This document shows positions 11,301-22,100 of a DNA stretch of 64,000 nucleotides, piece by piece. Each line of letters starts with the position of its first letter. The first letter of the stretch is position 1. Where the stretch lies: positions 313,939-377,938 of the forward strand of contig JBBHKE010000999.1 in the NCBI GenBank assembly GCA_037447655.1, in the 5' to 3' direction. The stretch is from Zygnema cylindricum. Lineage: Eukaryota > Streptophyta > Zygnematophyceae > Zygnematales > Zygnemataceae. The notes under the pieces are model-generated. The model saw only the letters and a program-made list of their open reading frames with translations, was not told the DNA's origin and ran no database searches. The translations under genes and the position numbers were made by a program.

Positions 11301-12645
11301 GGAGACCTTTGCTCCAGTTGTTCGGTTCCCATCAGTAAGGATTCTCCTCAGCCAGGCAGCAGCGGAAGACATGGAAATCCATCAGATGGACATTAAGACT
11401 GCGTTTCTTAATGGTGAGTTAGAGGAAGAAATTTTCATGAGACAACCCGAGGGGTTCGTGGAGGAAGGAGAAGAGAGCAAAGTGTGCAGGCTCATAAAGT
11501 CCTTATATGGACTAAAGCAGGCTCCCCGACAGTGGAACAAGAAACTAGATGAGTTTCTTACCAGTCTTGGATATATCCGTATAAGCTCTGACCATTCTCT
11601 CTATATGTTTGAAGATGAGAATGGTGTCAATTTTATTGCAATTTATGTGGATGATCTGCTTGTGTTGAGTAAATCCTTGGAAAAGATCAATAAGTTAAAA
11701 ACAGAACTTAGAAGCAGATTTGATATGAAGGATTTAGGGGAGGCAAAATATATTTTGGGGATTCAGATGGAGAGAGATAGGGGGAAGAAGATTATCACAC
11801 TTACTCAGAAAGAAGCAATAGGTAATATGCTTGAGAAATTCCAGATGGAAAATGCTAACAGTTGTACCACTCCCATGGACTTGAAAAAAGTAAGTGATGG
11901 GAGTGTAGAAGGAGGAGTAATTATCTTAGATGATCAAATGAGTATTGAAGAGAGAGAGTTTATGAAGACTATCCCTTATAGACAGGTCGTAGGAAGTTTA
12001 ATCTATTTTATGAATTGTACCAGGCCGGACATAGCGGCAGCAGTTGGAGTACTCAGTAGGAGTCTGAATGATCCTAGGAAGAGGGATTGGGAGGCAGCCA
12101 AGAGAGTCATGAGATATCTGGTTGGAACTAGAGAGTTATGGTTGCATTTGGGAGGGGAGCACACTGACATCACTACTTGGAGTGATGCCAGTTATGGGGA
12201 CGCACCTATGAGACGATGCACTTCTGGGTATGTGTTGTATGTTGGGGAAGGTGCATGCTGTTGGAGCAGTAAGCAACAAAAGGTGGTTGCACAGTCCACC
12301 ATGGAGGCTGAGTACATGGCCTCTTGTTCTGCTGTGAAAGAGTTGATGTGGGTCAAGTCCTTGCTGCAAAAACTTGGGTATATGAAGGAGGGAGTGCATG
12401 AAGTGTTTTGTGATAATCAAGCAACCATAGCAATTGCAGCAAATCCAAAACATCATTTTAAGGCTAAACATATGGACATAAGATTAAGTTTTGTAAGAGA
12501 AAAAGTTGAGAATAAAATAGTGAATCTTGTATATAGATCTGATGAGGAAATGGTAGCGGACATGATGACCAAACCTGTACCCTCGCCAAAATTAAAATAC
12601 TGCAGGGAAAAATGTGGATTAAAAGAAAAATTAAAAATAGACTAG
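8297..12645 (+). pseudogene. copia gag-pol of the inner element, nearly intact but interrupted
   Basis: One reading frame runs from ATG 8297 (or 8321) through gag, zinc knuckle CHYCKKSGHFIADC (about 9167-9208), protease, integrase, RT and RNase H to TAG 12643-12645. It is broken by in-frame TGA at 8759-8761, 9092-9094 and 9761-9763, and by a one-base loss near 10515-10520. Beyond that the frame shifts and stays open for about 2.1 kb. Protease active site is DSRA (near 9440) where the family has D-S/T-G-A. Integrase: WHKRLGHVHFDRL, HTDIWGP, RCDNGGEYTS, and NRVAERLNR where NGVAERxNR is usual. RT: WVFKLKLNPDNTIERYK and YVDD. RNase H: WSDASYGD, STMEAEYMA, FCDNQATI and TKPVPSPK. Purine-biased like its family. 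The Gly-to-Arg change in the protease would itself be expected to abolish polyprotein processing. Confidence 0.95.
8317..8331 (+). other. Primer binding site of the inner copia element (half-tRNA iMet type)
   Basis: GGTTATGGGCCCACC directly follows the 5' LTR. Its complement GGTGGGCCCATAACC is the anticodon stem-loop region of plant initiator tRNA-Met as I know it, and not the tRNA 3' end. Priming by the 5' half of cleaved initiator tRNA is established for Drosophila copia. The ATG at 8321-8323 is the complement of the CAU anticodon. Confidence 0.82.
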
Positions 12646-12650
12646 AAAAT

Positions 12651-12658
12651 AAGGGGAG
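12651..12658 (+). other. Polypurine tract of the inner copia element
   Basis: AAGGGGAG abuts the TG of the 3' LTR, the standard position for the plus-strand DNA primer. Confidence 0.85.
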
Positions 12659-13662
12659 TGTTGAAATAAGTAGTTTTTTGTATTTTCTAGTTTAAAATAA
12701 ATTAGCGGAAACATATATAAGAAATGATGGCAGCCTGCCTCCATCTCTTCTCTCTCTACCCCATACTTGTTGTAGTCACTGAAAGAGAGAGAGAGCGATG
12801 GAGCCATGGCTGCCTCAGCTCCATAGGAAGGACTAAAGAGTGACTTAAGTCACTCTCAACAAAAGGTTGAGTCCGGCAGGACTCGAACCCCCGACCGGTA
12901 GAGCGCGGCGTAGCCGTTAGCTCTAACCAGTCTGTCGTAGAAGTCCGTTAGATAATATAGGGTTTTATTCATATATAAACTGTTGTATAGTACCGAAATG
13001 ATCTAACTGGAATATGAAACGAAACGAACATAGAACTTGTTAAGGTTTAGTGCGAAACGTCATTTCGCACGAAACAAATGAAACAGACACTTTGAACAGT
13101 CGACATTTAATGTCGGATTTAATCCGACGGCGCACATCGTCGCCGAGATCGCGAAATGGTCACTTTGGATTTTATGGACATGGCATGACGTGGCGCCGCG
13201 TGGAAGGATAACATTCGGTCGCGGGAATTCCGGAGGAAATACGGACAAGTGGAAAAATGACACGCGTCCACTCAAGAGCCTTGTCGTACACCGGCCGTAC
13301 AGAAAGTACAACGGCCATAGTACCTTTCTGTACTTTACAGTAATACGATTGGTTCGTACTTTAGTAGATACGGGTTGTGAGAGGGATTTAGGACTAAGGA
13401 AATATTTGGTAGACAGACACCTCTCTCTAAGAGAGCTTTGTATAAATTGGCATTTTTTGCCGGCTCATAACTTATCGCCTGGTTGGCCGTTTTCAGTGAT
13501 TCTTTTTGCTACGGACTCAGGGGAGTCCAGGCTACACAGGGGTGCAGTCAAATTGTCAGTTTGCCTTCTTGGGCAGAAGTGGTCGTGGCTTAAAGTGGGT
13601 TAGTTAAATACTATCTAGAGGCTTCCTGTATTCTGTAGTCCAATGGAGGACACAGAATTGCA
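12659..13662 (+). repeat. 3' LTR of the inner copia element (1004 bp)
   Basis: Same length and ends as the left LTR, with about 20 substitutions by eye and no net length change. Directly preceded by the purine tract AAGGGGAG and followed by the target duplication ACTAT. Confidence 0.95.
12867..12936 (-). other. tRNA-like segment inside the LTR (3' copy)
   Basis: Copy of the antisense tRNA-like segment of the 5' LTR, with the B-box match intact (12879-12889). Its presence in both LTRs shows it was part of the element before insertion. Confidence 0.55.
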
Positions 13663-14394
13663 ACTATACAACAGCACTATTCTGACTAACGACAAAGTAT
13701 CCAACCTGTACTTTACTGTACCGTGAGTTCCTCCAAAAACCTAATTATTATTTTCAAAAAACCTAATTGATGAAACACTAATTTTTATTGCACTCAACTA
13801 CAAAACAATGTTATTCAAATATTTTCAGATGGCGAACCATACAATAAACGTTCCAGGTGCTTAGTCACGATGGTCGCTAAAGTCCAACCGACTGTCGTAG
13901 TGTAACACAAAGCACTTGAGTGCTTCGTCACTTGTGTCCCACGTGAATCATGCTTCGTCACTTGTGGTCCTATGTGAATCACGCTTGTGATCCCTAGTGA
14001 ATTGCGTCCGTCGACACGACCTGAAATCAACGATCATAAAACGTACGGTACCAAACATTCCCGAAACATCCGGACGTTTCCAATCAATGATCATAGAAAT
14101 GTCCCGTAGCATAGATTTCCAAAATATCCGTATGATTCCAAAAATATTGTACCATAAATTCTTCGAAGAATCCAGACCAGATTCATTCCGTCTCCAATTG
14201 TCTACTGCGTGACGCGTGTTGGCGCCACTCCGTAAAACCTGCAAAGGTACAATACACTTTACTGTACTTTTGCTACTGTAATACTAATAAAGGTAAGTAT
14301 TACATAAAACTACTTAGAAAATATTCTAAGTCTTTTTGGTCTCCTCTCACAACCCTATCTGCTGAATATAAAGATTTTAATTTTCAACAGATAC

Positions 14395-16915
14395 CTTGAT
14401 GCACATTTTATTGTTCTCATTGCCAACTCAATACTTTTGCATAGTACTCGTAATTGTTGATCGTAAATGTTTTTGGCTTTCAACAGTAGGTCTTGATAGA
14501 CTTATTGGTTATTCTTCAATGTTGTAGGTGGTTTCACTTGGCACCTGTTGCAGGTTATTTCTTGATTATCCTAATATTTACGCTCAGAGACAGAAAAAAC
14601 CCGTATTTTTTTTCGGGATAATCGCAATTCAGTCCACCAAAATCTTGGACATGCCGAATCATTTGGGACCCAATCAGATGTATCTGATTTGAGTTATTTC
14701 CTCCACTCTGATTTAGCCAAATTTTTGTGTTGATTTATGTATGCTCTACTTTGTCCAACACATTAAGAAACGTTGCACATTACTGACATAAAGTTCTTGT
14801 CTTTCAGGTTTCCTATAGTTGCAATTGTTCCTGTCATTCACCTAAACCGGTTCAATTTGACTCATTGTGCCATCTGCCCTGCCCGTTAAAAACATTCCTA
14901 TGTCAACGATTGTTTAAGACTACAATATTATGAACGCTCAATGTTCCCCAAAACGTGACTCGCATATGTTACCTTTGTGGAAAGATTGGTCGACACTCTG
15001 AGATTCTCTTCACAAGATTTGTGGTCGTACTCATTGTTTCCAAAACGAACGTTATTTTAACCAATGTCATGTAGATAACGCCAAAGACACATACACCAAT
15101 CAATTCAAAGTTGGTGGAAATCCAAAAAGATTTGTGAAAGTTGATTTATCCAATTAGCAAGTAAAAAAAAATTGAAACCAACTTGTGAGAAAGAGCAACA
15201 ACGTACGCAAATTGTTGTTATGTTTAAGGAGCAAATATTTGTATTTGTGGCCCATAAAAATACCCAATTTACCTATATGACATGCAAGGTTGTCCATAGG
15301 TTGTCGCAAGGTTGTCCATAGGTTGTCGCAAAGTTGTCGATGTTGGCTGGTCTACACCTTTAACAAAAGACCGTCCAATAATGGTCTCTTGATACAGATA
15401 AGAAGACTCTTGATCAGAATTGTGATGGAATAACTCTTATTACTCGAATTCTTCCAATATTTGCAAAGGCACCTATTCCCCTTTGCCCAAACCGCTCTAG
15501 CATGTAGGAATCCTGGCACCAAACCTATTATTGTTTTTGTCAAAATAGGTCTTACCATATATGAGCTAAAATCCACTCGAAACGGGCAAGAGTTAGCTCG
15601 TTTAAGATATCACCGGAATCCCACTTAAGTTGATGAATTTGAGGCAACAAAAGTTAAAAATTTACATAATTCTTTAAAACACACTACTCAAATAATTTTA
15701 GTTATATTCTGTAATCATATTGTATCATATCGTATCACATAGTGTATTAAAAAAGCAATACTATACTCTGTACATCATAGAGTTGTAACATAAAATAAAA
15801 TTTTAAAAAATTTTGCGATTTAAATCATTAGCAATTTATTAGTTATACAATTGGTATACGTTTTATGAGATACATACTTTTTTTGTATATAATTATGCTT
15901 AACATTATATTATCATTAAAATTATAATATGTTATGTTTTGTTTTGATAATTCAACTTGCCACTATTGACTTGATTATGTTATGGATTATATTACGATGA
16001 AGAACATATATCGCACTTTACATTTGAATAAAGAGCTCTACGGCACAATTTAAATATTTATGGTCCCTTTGATTTTGATATTGGATAAAATCACTTTTTT
16101 TAAGATTGTGCAGTGTTTTGATAATAATTTGAATTAACTTTTAAAAATGTTAATAAGCAAAAAACAAAATACAACAACAACAAAAACGAATTGCAACATA
16201 ACATTTGAAAAACAAATAAGAAACAAAAAACAAAAAAACAACAAAAATGAGAAAAACAAAAACCAAAAAGATAAGCAAAAAAAAAAAAACATTCAAGTGA
16301 TGTGTCCCGAAAGACAAAAAGGTTGACTAAACTTCGATTCATAAGCAGAGTTAACTATTGGACTATTTTATTTTAATGCAATTGCAAAATTCATTTTCTA
16401 GCTATCATACTTTGTTATTTTTTTGCAAAAATAAGTAGCATTCCTTTGTGCAACCCAATGGAATGACCGTTTCAAAACCAAATTTCCTGTCATTAGTCTT
16501 TGTTTTGCTTAAAAAAAACATCGCTAAAAAATGTTGAAAAGAGATTGATTACAAGTTTCAACCAATTCATTTTCAATTGTATTTAGAATCAAATTCATTG
16601 AACAATTAATCTTTGTTTTGTTCCGCTTTAATAGTCGAGTCATAATTTTACAAATATTTTATTATATAATTTCAAACTCTAGGGGACGCTTCCAATTTCC
16701 GTAATAGTCTGATAGATGGAATCACTCGATAAATCATTTTTTTTACCTCTTTGAAGACGTACAAGTTATAAAAACAACACATAATATATCATAGCATGTA
16801 AAAACAAAAACGAACAAAATACACAACATGGGTAACGACTAAAAAAAGAGAAAAATTGCAAGTTGTTCTCATTTAAAGTCCTAATAAATATTAAGAAGCG
16901 AAATTGGGCGGAAAA
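14395..16915. other. AT-rich intergenic stretch
   Basis: No gene with coding character on either strand. A 22-bp unit (AAGGTTGTCCATAGGTTGTCGC) is repeated about 2.5 times at 15285-15339. Runs of CAAAAAACAAA type occur at 16140-16300. Otherwise I see nothing. Confidence 0.55.
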
Positions 16916-16924
16916 GTGCAATGA

Positions 16925-17690
16925 AAAGCGATTTGGGATAAGATCTGAGGAAAGGCGAGGAGGGAGAGAGGAAAGGAGGGAGAGGGGTAGAGGGGGAGGG
17001 AGGGAGGGAGGGAGGGAGAGGGGGAGGGAGGGGAGAGAGGGAAGGGTGTCGAGGGTGAGGGAAGGGAGGGAGGGAAGGAGTTAGGGAAAAAGAGAGTGGG
17101 AGGGAGGGGGGGTATTGGAAAAAAGGGAAGGAGGGAGAAAAGGAAGGCAAAAGCGAAGGAGGGAGTGGGGGAAAAAGGGAAGGAGGGAGTGGGGGAAGGA
17201 GGGAAGGAGGGAAGGAGGAAAGAAGGGAGTGAGGGAAGGAGGGAGGGAGGGAGGGAGGGAGGGAAGGAGGGAGGGAGGGAAGGAGGGAAGGAGGGAAGGA
17301 GGGGGGGAAATGGAGGGAAGGCAAGAGAGAGAGGGGGGAAAATAGTGAAGGCAAGAGGGAGGGATGGAAAATGGCAGTAAAAAGGGAGGGAGGGAGGGAG
17401 GAGACAAGGAAGGAGCAATGGAGGGAGTGTATGAGGGTGGGAGGGAAAGCGACCGGATTCGAGAGAAGAGAGGGAGGGCAGATTGTGAGACCGTAAAAAA
17501 CTTGAAGTTAATCACTCCACCCATCCGCCCCATGGATGAAAGTCCGCTGCTACTGAGGAGAAGTGAAGGCGAGGAAGAAAAATAGAAGGGATGGGAGGAA
17601 AGAAGAAGAAGAAGAAAAAAGAGTAAAGGTGAGGGAAGGTGAGGGAAGAGAAGAGAAGGGATGGGAGGAAAAAAGAAGAGGGGAGTGGAT
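16925..17690. repeat. GGGA-rich purine block (~0.77 kb)
   Basis: Nearly all plus-strand bases are purines, with tandem GGGA/GGAA tetramers. One short break of mixed sequence at about 17480-17545 interrupts it. The bias makes both strands open for 70-240 codons in several frames (poly-Gly/Arg/Glu on plus, Pro/Ser/Leu/Phe on minus). These are artefacts of composition. G-quadruplex or triplex formation is plausible from the G-run spacing. Confidence 0.9.
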
Positions 17691-17699
17691 ACGACGGTC

Positions 17700-18590
17700 A
17701 TTAGGAGACGCCCTTTCCACTTCTGTTTTTCGAAGTCAACATTGAATAGAATTCTTTGCTGTGTTCTGGTAGCGAATGCGGCATCGCCACGTGTTCGCCA
17801 CATTGGAATTTTTAAATTTGTGCTCGAAGCGCGCTTTACAATTTCATTGAAGTCGCGATTTTAAAACTGATTTGGTTTCGCTTTCGGAATCGCACGCAAA
17901 TGCACGATATTATTTAGTAAAATGATTATTCGTACGGAAAAAGTACATTTTCAAAATTTTCGTCTACTCGGTGAAAATCTCTGACTATAATGCCACCATT
18001 TATAATAATACAATATCATACTGTAATATACGGTAACGCCAGAAGGGCAAAGATACAATACGGGTCGGCCGTTTTTTTTCGTAATGTTTTTTTGCCACAA
18101 AGCCGGCAACTGCACCATGGGTACTGTGTGACAGATCAATGCCGCAGCCCACGTAGAATGACCATCCTCTCGACCAATCCAGCGATCGTCAACACGTCGT
18201 TAGTACCTCTGATTGGCTATGATGTTCCCTTCTTCACTTGGATTGGCCTAAGTTTCTCATTTTCTTCAGTACTGTTTTGGGCGGCGACGAAATTCTTTCG
18301 GTCCATTGTCAACCTTGTCGAACAGAATCTACGCCTCCGGGATCCTTTCAGAGATGACCTCCTGTTGAACTTCTCGCCGCAGGGATCCACTTCCGAACGT
18401 AACCTAAAACATTAAAATACTGGATATATACATCAACAACCAATTCTGATTCTGATGGGGCTAGTCGTCAATCGGACGGCGCAATCGTCATCCGAAAATT
18501 TGGTGATAAAACACAGTACAACCGTGAATCGTTGAATCGCTATTAGCGTCTACAACATACGTTTAGTGTACGAAAACAATTAGGAAACTC
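17700..18590. other. Upstream region of calreticulin
   Basis: Mixed-composition sequence. A CACGTG G-box lies near 17790 and a lone MITE-end-like motif GAATCGCTATTAGCGTC at about 18534-18550 resembles the A-family ends found further right, without a matching partner. A 141-codon open frame at 17990-18415 has no family resemblance and I do not call it. Confidence 0.45.
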
Positions 18591-18597
18591 TATATAA
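18591..18597 (+). promoter_or_regulatory. Candidate TATA box for calreticulin
   Basis: TATATAAT preceded by AACTC lies about 510 bp upstream of the calreticulin ATG. If used, the leader would be about 480 nt and may contain an intron. Position-based inference only. Confidence 0.3.
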
Positions 18598-19104
18598 TGC
18601 TCCCCCATGCAGTGCACGTGTTAGACGGTTATTTCGCTTATAGTTCGCTTGTGATTCGCTTATAGTGCGCGTACTGTATAATGAAGCAATGCATAGCGTT
18701 TTCCAATTGTTTTCGCACATTTAACCTACGGTTTAAATGTAGCTATTCAAGGTTATAAATCAAGATTATGCATTATGAATGAACACCTACTATAGCAGTT
18801 TCCACTTTCCAGCTTTAACCTTCGATCAACATTGAACCTTTTGAGTGGACCTGCCGGATTGTGGAATCGTTGTCTGATTTGAAAAAAGGTTCCAGAAGCT
18901 TGGAAGAAGATCCCCTACAAGATGTCAAAATCTTCTCTAGACTGTTTTATGTCCAACCTGCCCGATTATTTGACATCCTTCTCTGTTCTTAAATTTGGTC
19001 TCTGGGATTGATACCTTTAGTCTACAGCATACTGAAGTTTTGTAACATTTTAGTGCTCAGTAACCAAGGTTTTACCAGCAAAGGTTCATCGATAGCTTTT
19101 GAAA

Positions 19105-22100
19105 ATGAGGGTTTGTGCGTTGCTGGTTTTGTTAGGATGTCTATCCATGGCATCAGCAAAAGTATACTTCGAAGAGAAGTTTGATGGTGAGAACGCCAAT
19201 GGTTCAAATATTTTCATTTTTGTGTTAACTTATTTTATTTTTAGAAATTGTTGTCATGCAAAACATCTGAATCTATTCCTGAGGGAGTTTTTGTCGGTCA
19301 TGCTTTTGGCGACTGTTTTAGATTCAATTGTTGTGTTGGCCAGTCTAATTTTTGTTCTCTTTGTCCATTATGTTCATTTTTTCTCCAAAAAAAATTCCAT
19401 CAAAATGAAGGCTTTCAGATTTTTCCAGAAGGAAGAGGCTAAGCCTTGGTTCTTCTGTATAGCACTGTGATCTATATTGGAGCAGTTATGAATGTGATGT
19501 TTTATCCGATTTGACAATGTCGTCATTGCCTGTACCCTTGCTTTTCTAATGTCGAGCCCTGTATGGTCGGTGATGCAGACACGTGGAAGGATAGGTGGAC
19601 AATCTCCGATTGGCGGAAGGATGACGGCTCTGCCGGAGACTGGGTCCTGTCAGCAGGAAAGCATTTTGCAGATCCAGAGGATAAAGGTATGTAGTACTGG
19701 AAAACTACAATTTGTATTGCTTGTGTTAATGTGCTCGTCGCCACTTAAAATAACTTACATGTGTCCGATTCTCATCTGGAGCTAACCAATAGAAAGCCAA
19801 GAATGGCAATTTTCTACCACAGCTGTTAGATTTATGATCCGATCAGTGCGCCCGGAGATATAGAATGGAGAGTTTGAAAGGCTGAAGATTAGCATGGCTT
19901 ACAGCGAAGCACAGTGTACTACATGCTTACGATTTTTTTTCTGCTTTCATTCAATGTTGGTCAGAGGATGGTCACATTGTTATTTATATCATACTGAAGA
20001 TAGTGTTCTCTAGTCTCATACAGGGAAGGTTTTTCAATTTATTTTTTCAATGTTTGTGATAATGTGACGGCTTTCTGAATCGCTATTGTTATATTATTCT
20101 GAATTAGCCTTTTCTTTTGGCTTGCAGGTATCCAGACTACTCCGGATGCCCGTTTTTTTGCCATTTCGGCACCTCTATCTGAGGCTTTTGACAACAAAGA
20201 CAAGGAACTTGTTTTGCAGTTTCAAGTGAAACATGAACAGAAGATTGATTGTGGAGGTGGTTACATAAAGTTGATGGGAGGCGAGGTTGATGCCAATAAG
20301 TTTGGCGGTGATACTCCATACAGGTGCGTCCAGATGTTTTTTTTTTTTTAAGGATGTATTGCTTGTGACCAAGTGATAGCCGCTTGGTTCGAATTTTTTT
20401 TTGTCTTGTGTTTGACCGACTCATATTCTCTCTTACCAAATACTGTCTTGTTCTAGACATGATCCTCATGTGTTTCTTCTGACAAATGGCTTGAATGTTT
20501 TTGGTGGGGCAGCCTTATGTTTGGACCAGATATTTGTGGCTACAGCACCAAGAGGGTTCACGCAATCGTCACATACAAAGAGAAGAACTTGTTGATGAAG
20601 CCAACTGTAACATGTGAAACCGACGAACTCTCTCATGTGTACACATGGATCATCAAGTCTGACAACACTTACAAAATTTTGATTGATGGAGAAGAGAAGA
20701 AGGCCGGATCTCTATACGAGGACTGGGACTTCCTGCCTCCCAAGAAGATCAAGGATCCTTCAGCAAAGAAAGTAAGTGGACTGTGTTTCTAAGTTTATGG
20801 TCTTTTTGCCTTGTTAAACTTGTGCAGTAATCATGGTTTGGGACACTTGCAGTTCATTGCTGTTGTCCTGTATTTGTCATCTTTGTTGGGCAGATTGACT
20901 TAAATCCACATTCACTGTGTTACCTTCGTGACTAAAAATGTTGGTCATGTCATTGGTCTTCTAGGTCAAAAGTTTGCTACTGCTAAATTTGTTCTTATTT
21001 TCGACGTTTTCTTTTTATTTCTGAGTAAATGCTTTGTGGCTGACAATCCTTTGTTCTTGTTATCTGACGTTCCAAACGATTCTGGTTTTGGCAGCCTGCT
21101 GATTGGGTTGATGAGGAGTTCATTGATGACCCTGAGGACAAGAAGCCAGATGTAAGTGCTCAGTTCAACTCTTCCACATGCTATATGTAATTGCTGATTG
21201 TTTAATGTTATTAATTTTTAATTTTGCTGCTGGTTGTACAATGTTATTGATTTCTTAATTTTGTCCTGGGTTGTAGAATGCTGCAAGTTTCTCGATTCAG
21301 TTACCGGTTGTATAATGTTACTAATGCTTTAGTTTTGTGAAGTTGTTAATGGTTGTTCCCGCCTTTGCATTTACAGGGATATGATGATATTCCCGCAGAG
21401 ATCGTGGATCCTGAGGCCACCAAGGTGAGTTATTTTCTGTGTTTAAAAATAATTTTCCTTGACGTTGAATTCAGTATGTTTACATTTCAGCTACCGGGAG
21501 GGAATGATCTGCTGAGGATCTTTGAATGACTCATTTGTGAATTGTTTATTGTTGATACAAGGAGGGGTTTATATCTCTAATCTAACCATTGAAGAACTTG
21601 GTTTTGTTTTATTTGTGCAGCCTGATGACTGGAATGAAGAGGATGATGGAGAATGGGAAGCCCCAAGCATTCCTAACCCTGAGTATAAGGGCGAATGGAA
21701 GGCAAAGGTACAGCTTTGGGTTTCTTCATTCGAAGTTTGTATGATTTGATATATTTTCTAGTTCTCATTTCCTTCTCCTTGGTTCCTTTTGAGCTAAATC
21801 TAACAGTTTACTACAATTTTTGTTTACAGAAAATCAAGAACCCAGAATACAAGGGCAAATGGGTGGCCCCAGAAATTGATAACCCTGGTATGCTTTTGTC
21901 TTTTCCCAACTCTAATGTTTTTTCTGTGTGAAGCACTTATGTTGTATCAAACTTTGTATGTAGTTGTAAAATGTGTGCATTGTTGCTCATTTTGCCTTGG
22001 ACAGCAATTTTCCTATCCTCACTTCTTAATGCTCATCCTCTTTTGTCCTGACTATCTCAGATTATTTTGATGACCCCGCTGTATACCAGCTCCCACTACT

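Larger units (their letters stand above)
7313..13662 (+). mobile_element. Inner Ty1/copia retrotransposon nested in the outer LTR
   Basis: Full-length element: 1004-bp LTRs (7313-8316, 12659-13662) starting TGTTGAAATAAG and ending AGAATTGCA, target duplication ACTAT (7308-7312 and 13663-13667), primer site 8317-8331, polypurine tract AAGGGGAG directly before the right LTR. By eye the two LTRs differ at about 20 of 1004 positions (about 2%), so insertion is much more recent than that of the outer element. It lies in opposite orientation to its host. The gag-pol frame has three in-frame TGA codons and one frameshift, so this copy is not autonomous as it stands. Confidence 0.97.
1711..14389 (-). 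mobile_element. Outer Ty1/copia retrotransposon, full length but decayed, carrying a nested copia element
   Basis: The element is bounded by direct repeats of 1082 bp (1711-2792 and 6953-7312 plus 13668-14389). Read on the minus strand the repeats begin TGTTGAAAAT and end AACAACA. A 5-bp target duplication GATAC flanks it (1706-1710 and 14390-14394). The minus-strand order is 5' LTR (right), primer site 6942-6952, gag-protease-integrase-RT-RNaseH, purine tract TAGGGAAG (2793-2800), then 3' LTR (left). Integrase before reverse transcriptase is the Ty1/copia order. The coding part has many stops and frame changes and the LTRs differ at many positions, so it is old. The 5' LTR is split by the inner element. 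Confidence 0.95.
6953..14389 (-). repeat. 5' LTR of the outer copia element, split by the inner element
   Basis: The two halves, 6953-7312 and 13668-14389, add to 1082 bp, exactly the length of the intact left LTR. The junction lies where the left LTR reads CGGGTGACT followed by TACAACAG. The 5 bases ACTAT occur at both edges of the inner element (7308-7312, 13663-13667) as its target duplication. Confidence 0.93.

Noticed and set aside
14930-15130. CYLCGKIG zinc-knuckle-like peptide near 14965
   Set aside because: Spacing does not fit CX2CX4HX4C and there is no other element sequence around it.
16863-17803. Overlapping open frames of 73-240 codons on both strands
   Set aside because: The purine-only composition removes stops. 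Products are Gly/Arg/Glu or Pro/Ser/Leu/Phe repeats.
17990-18415. 141-codon frame upstream of calreticulin
   Set aside because: No family resemblance and it lies in the presumed promoter region. Not supportable as a gene.
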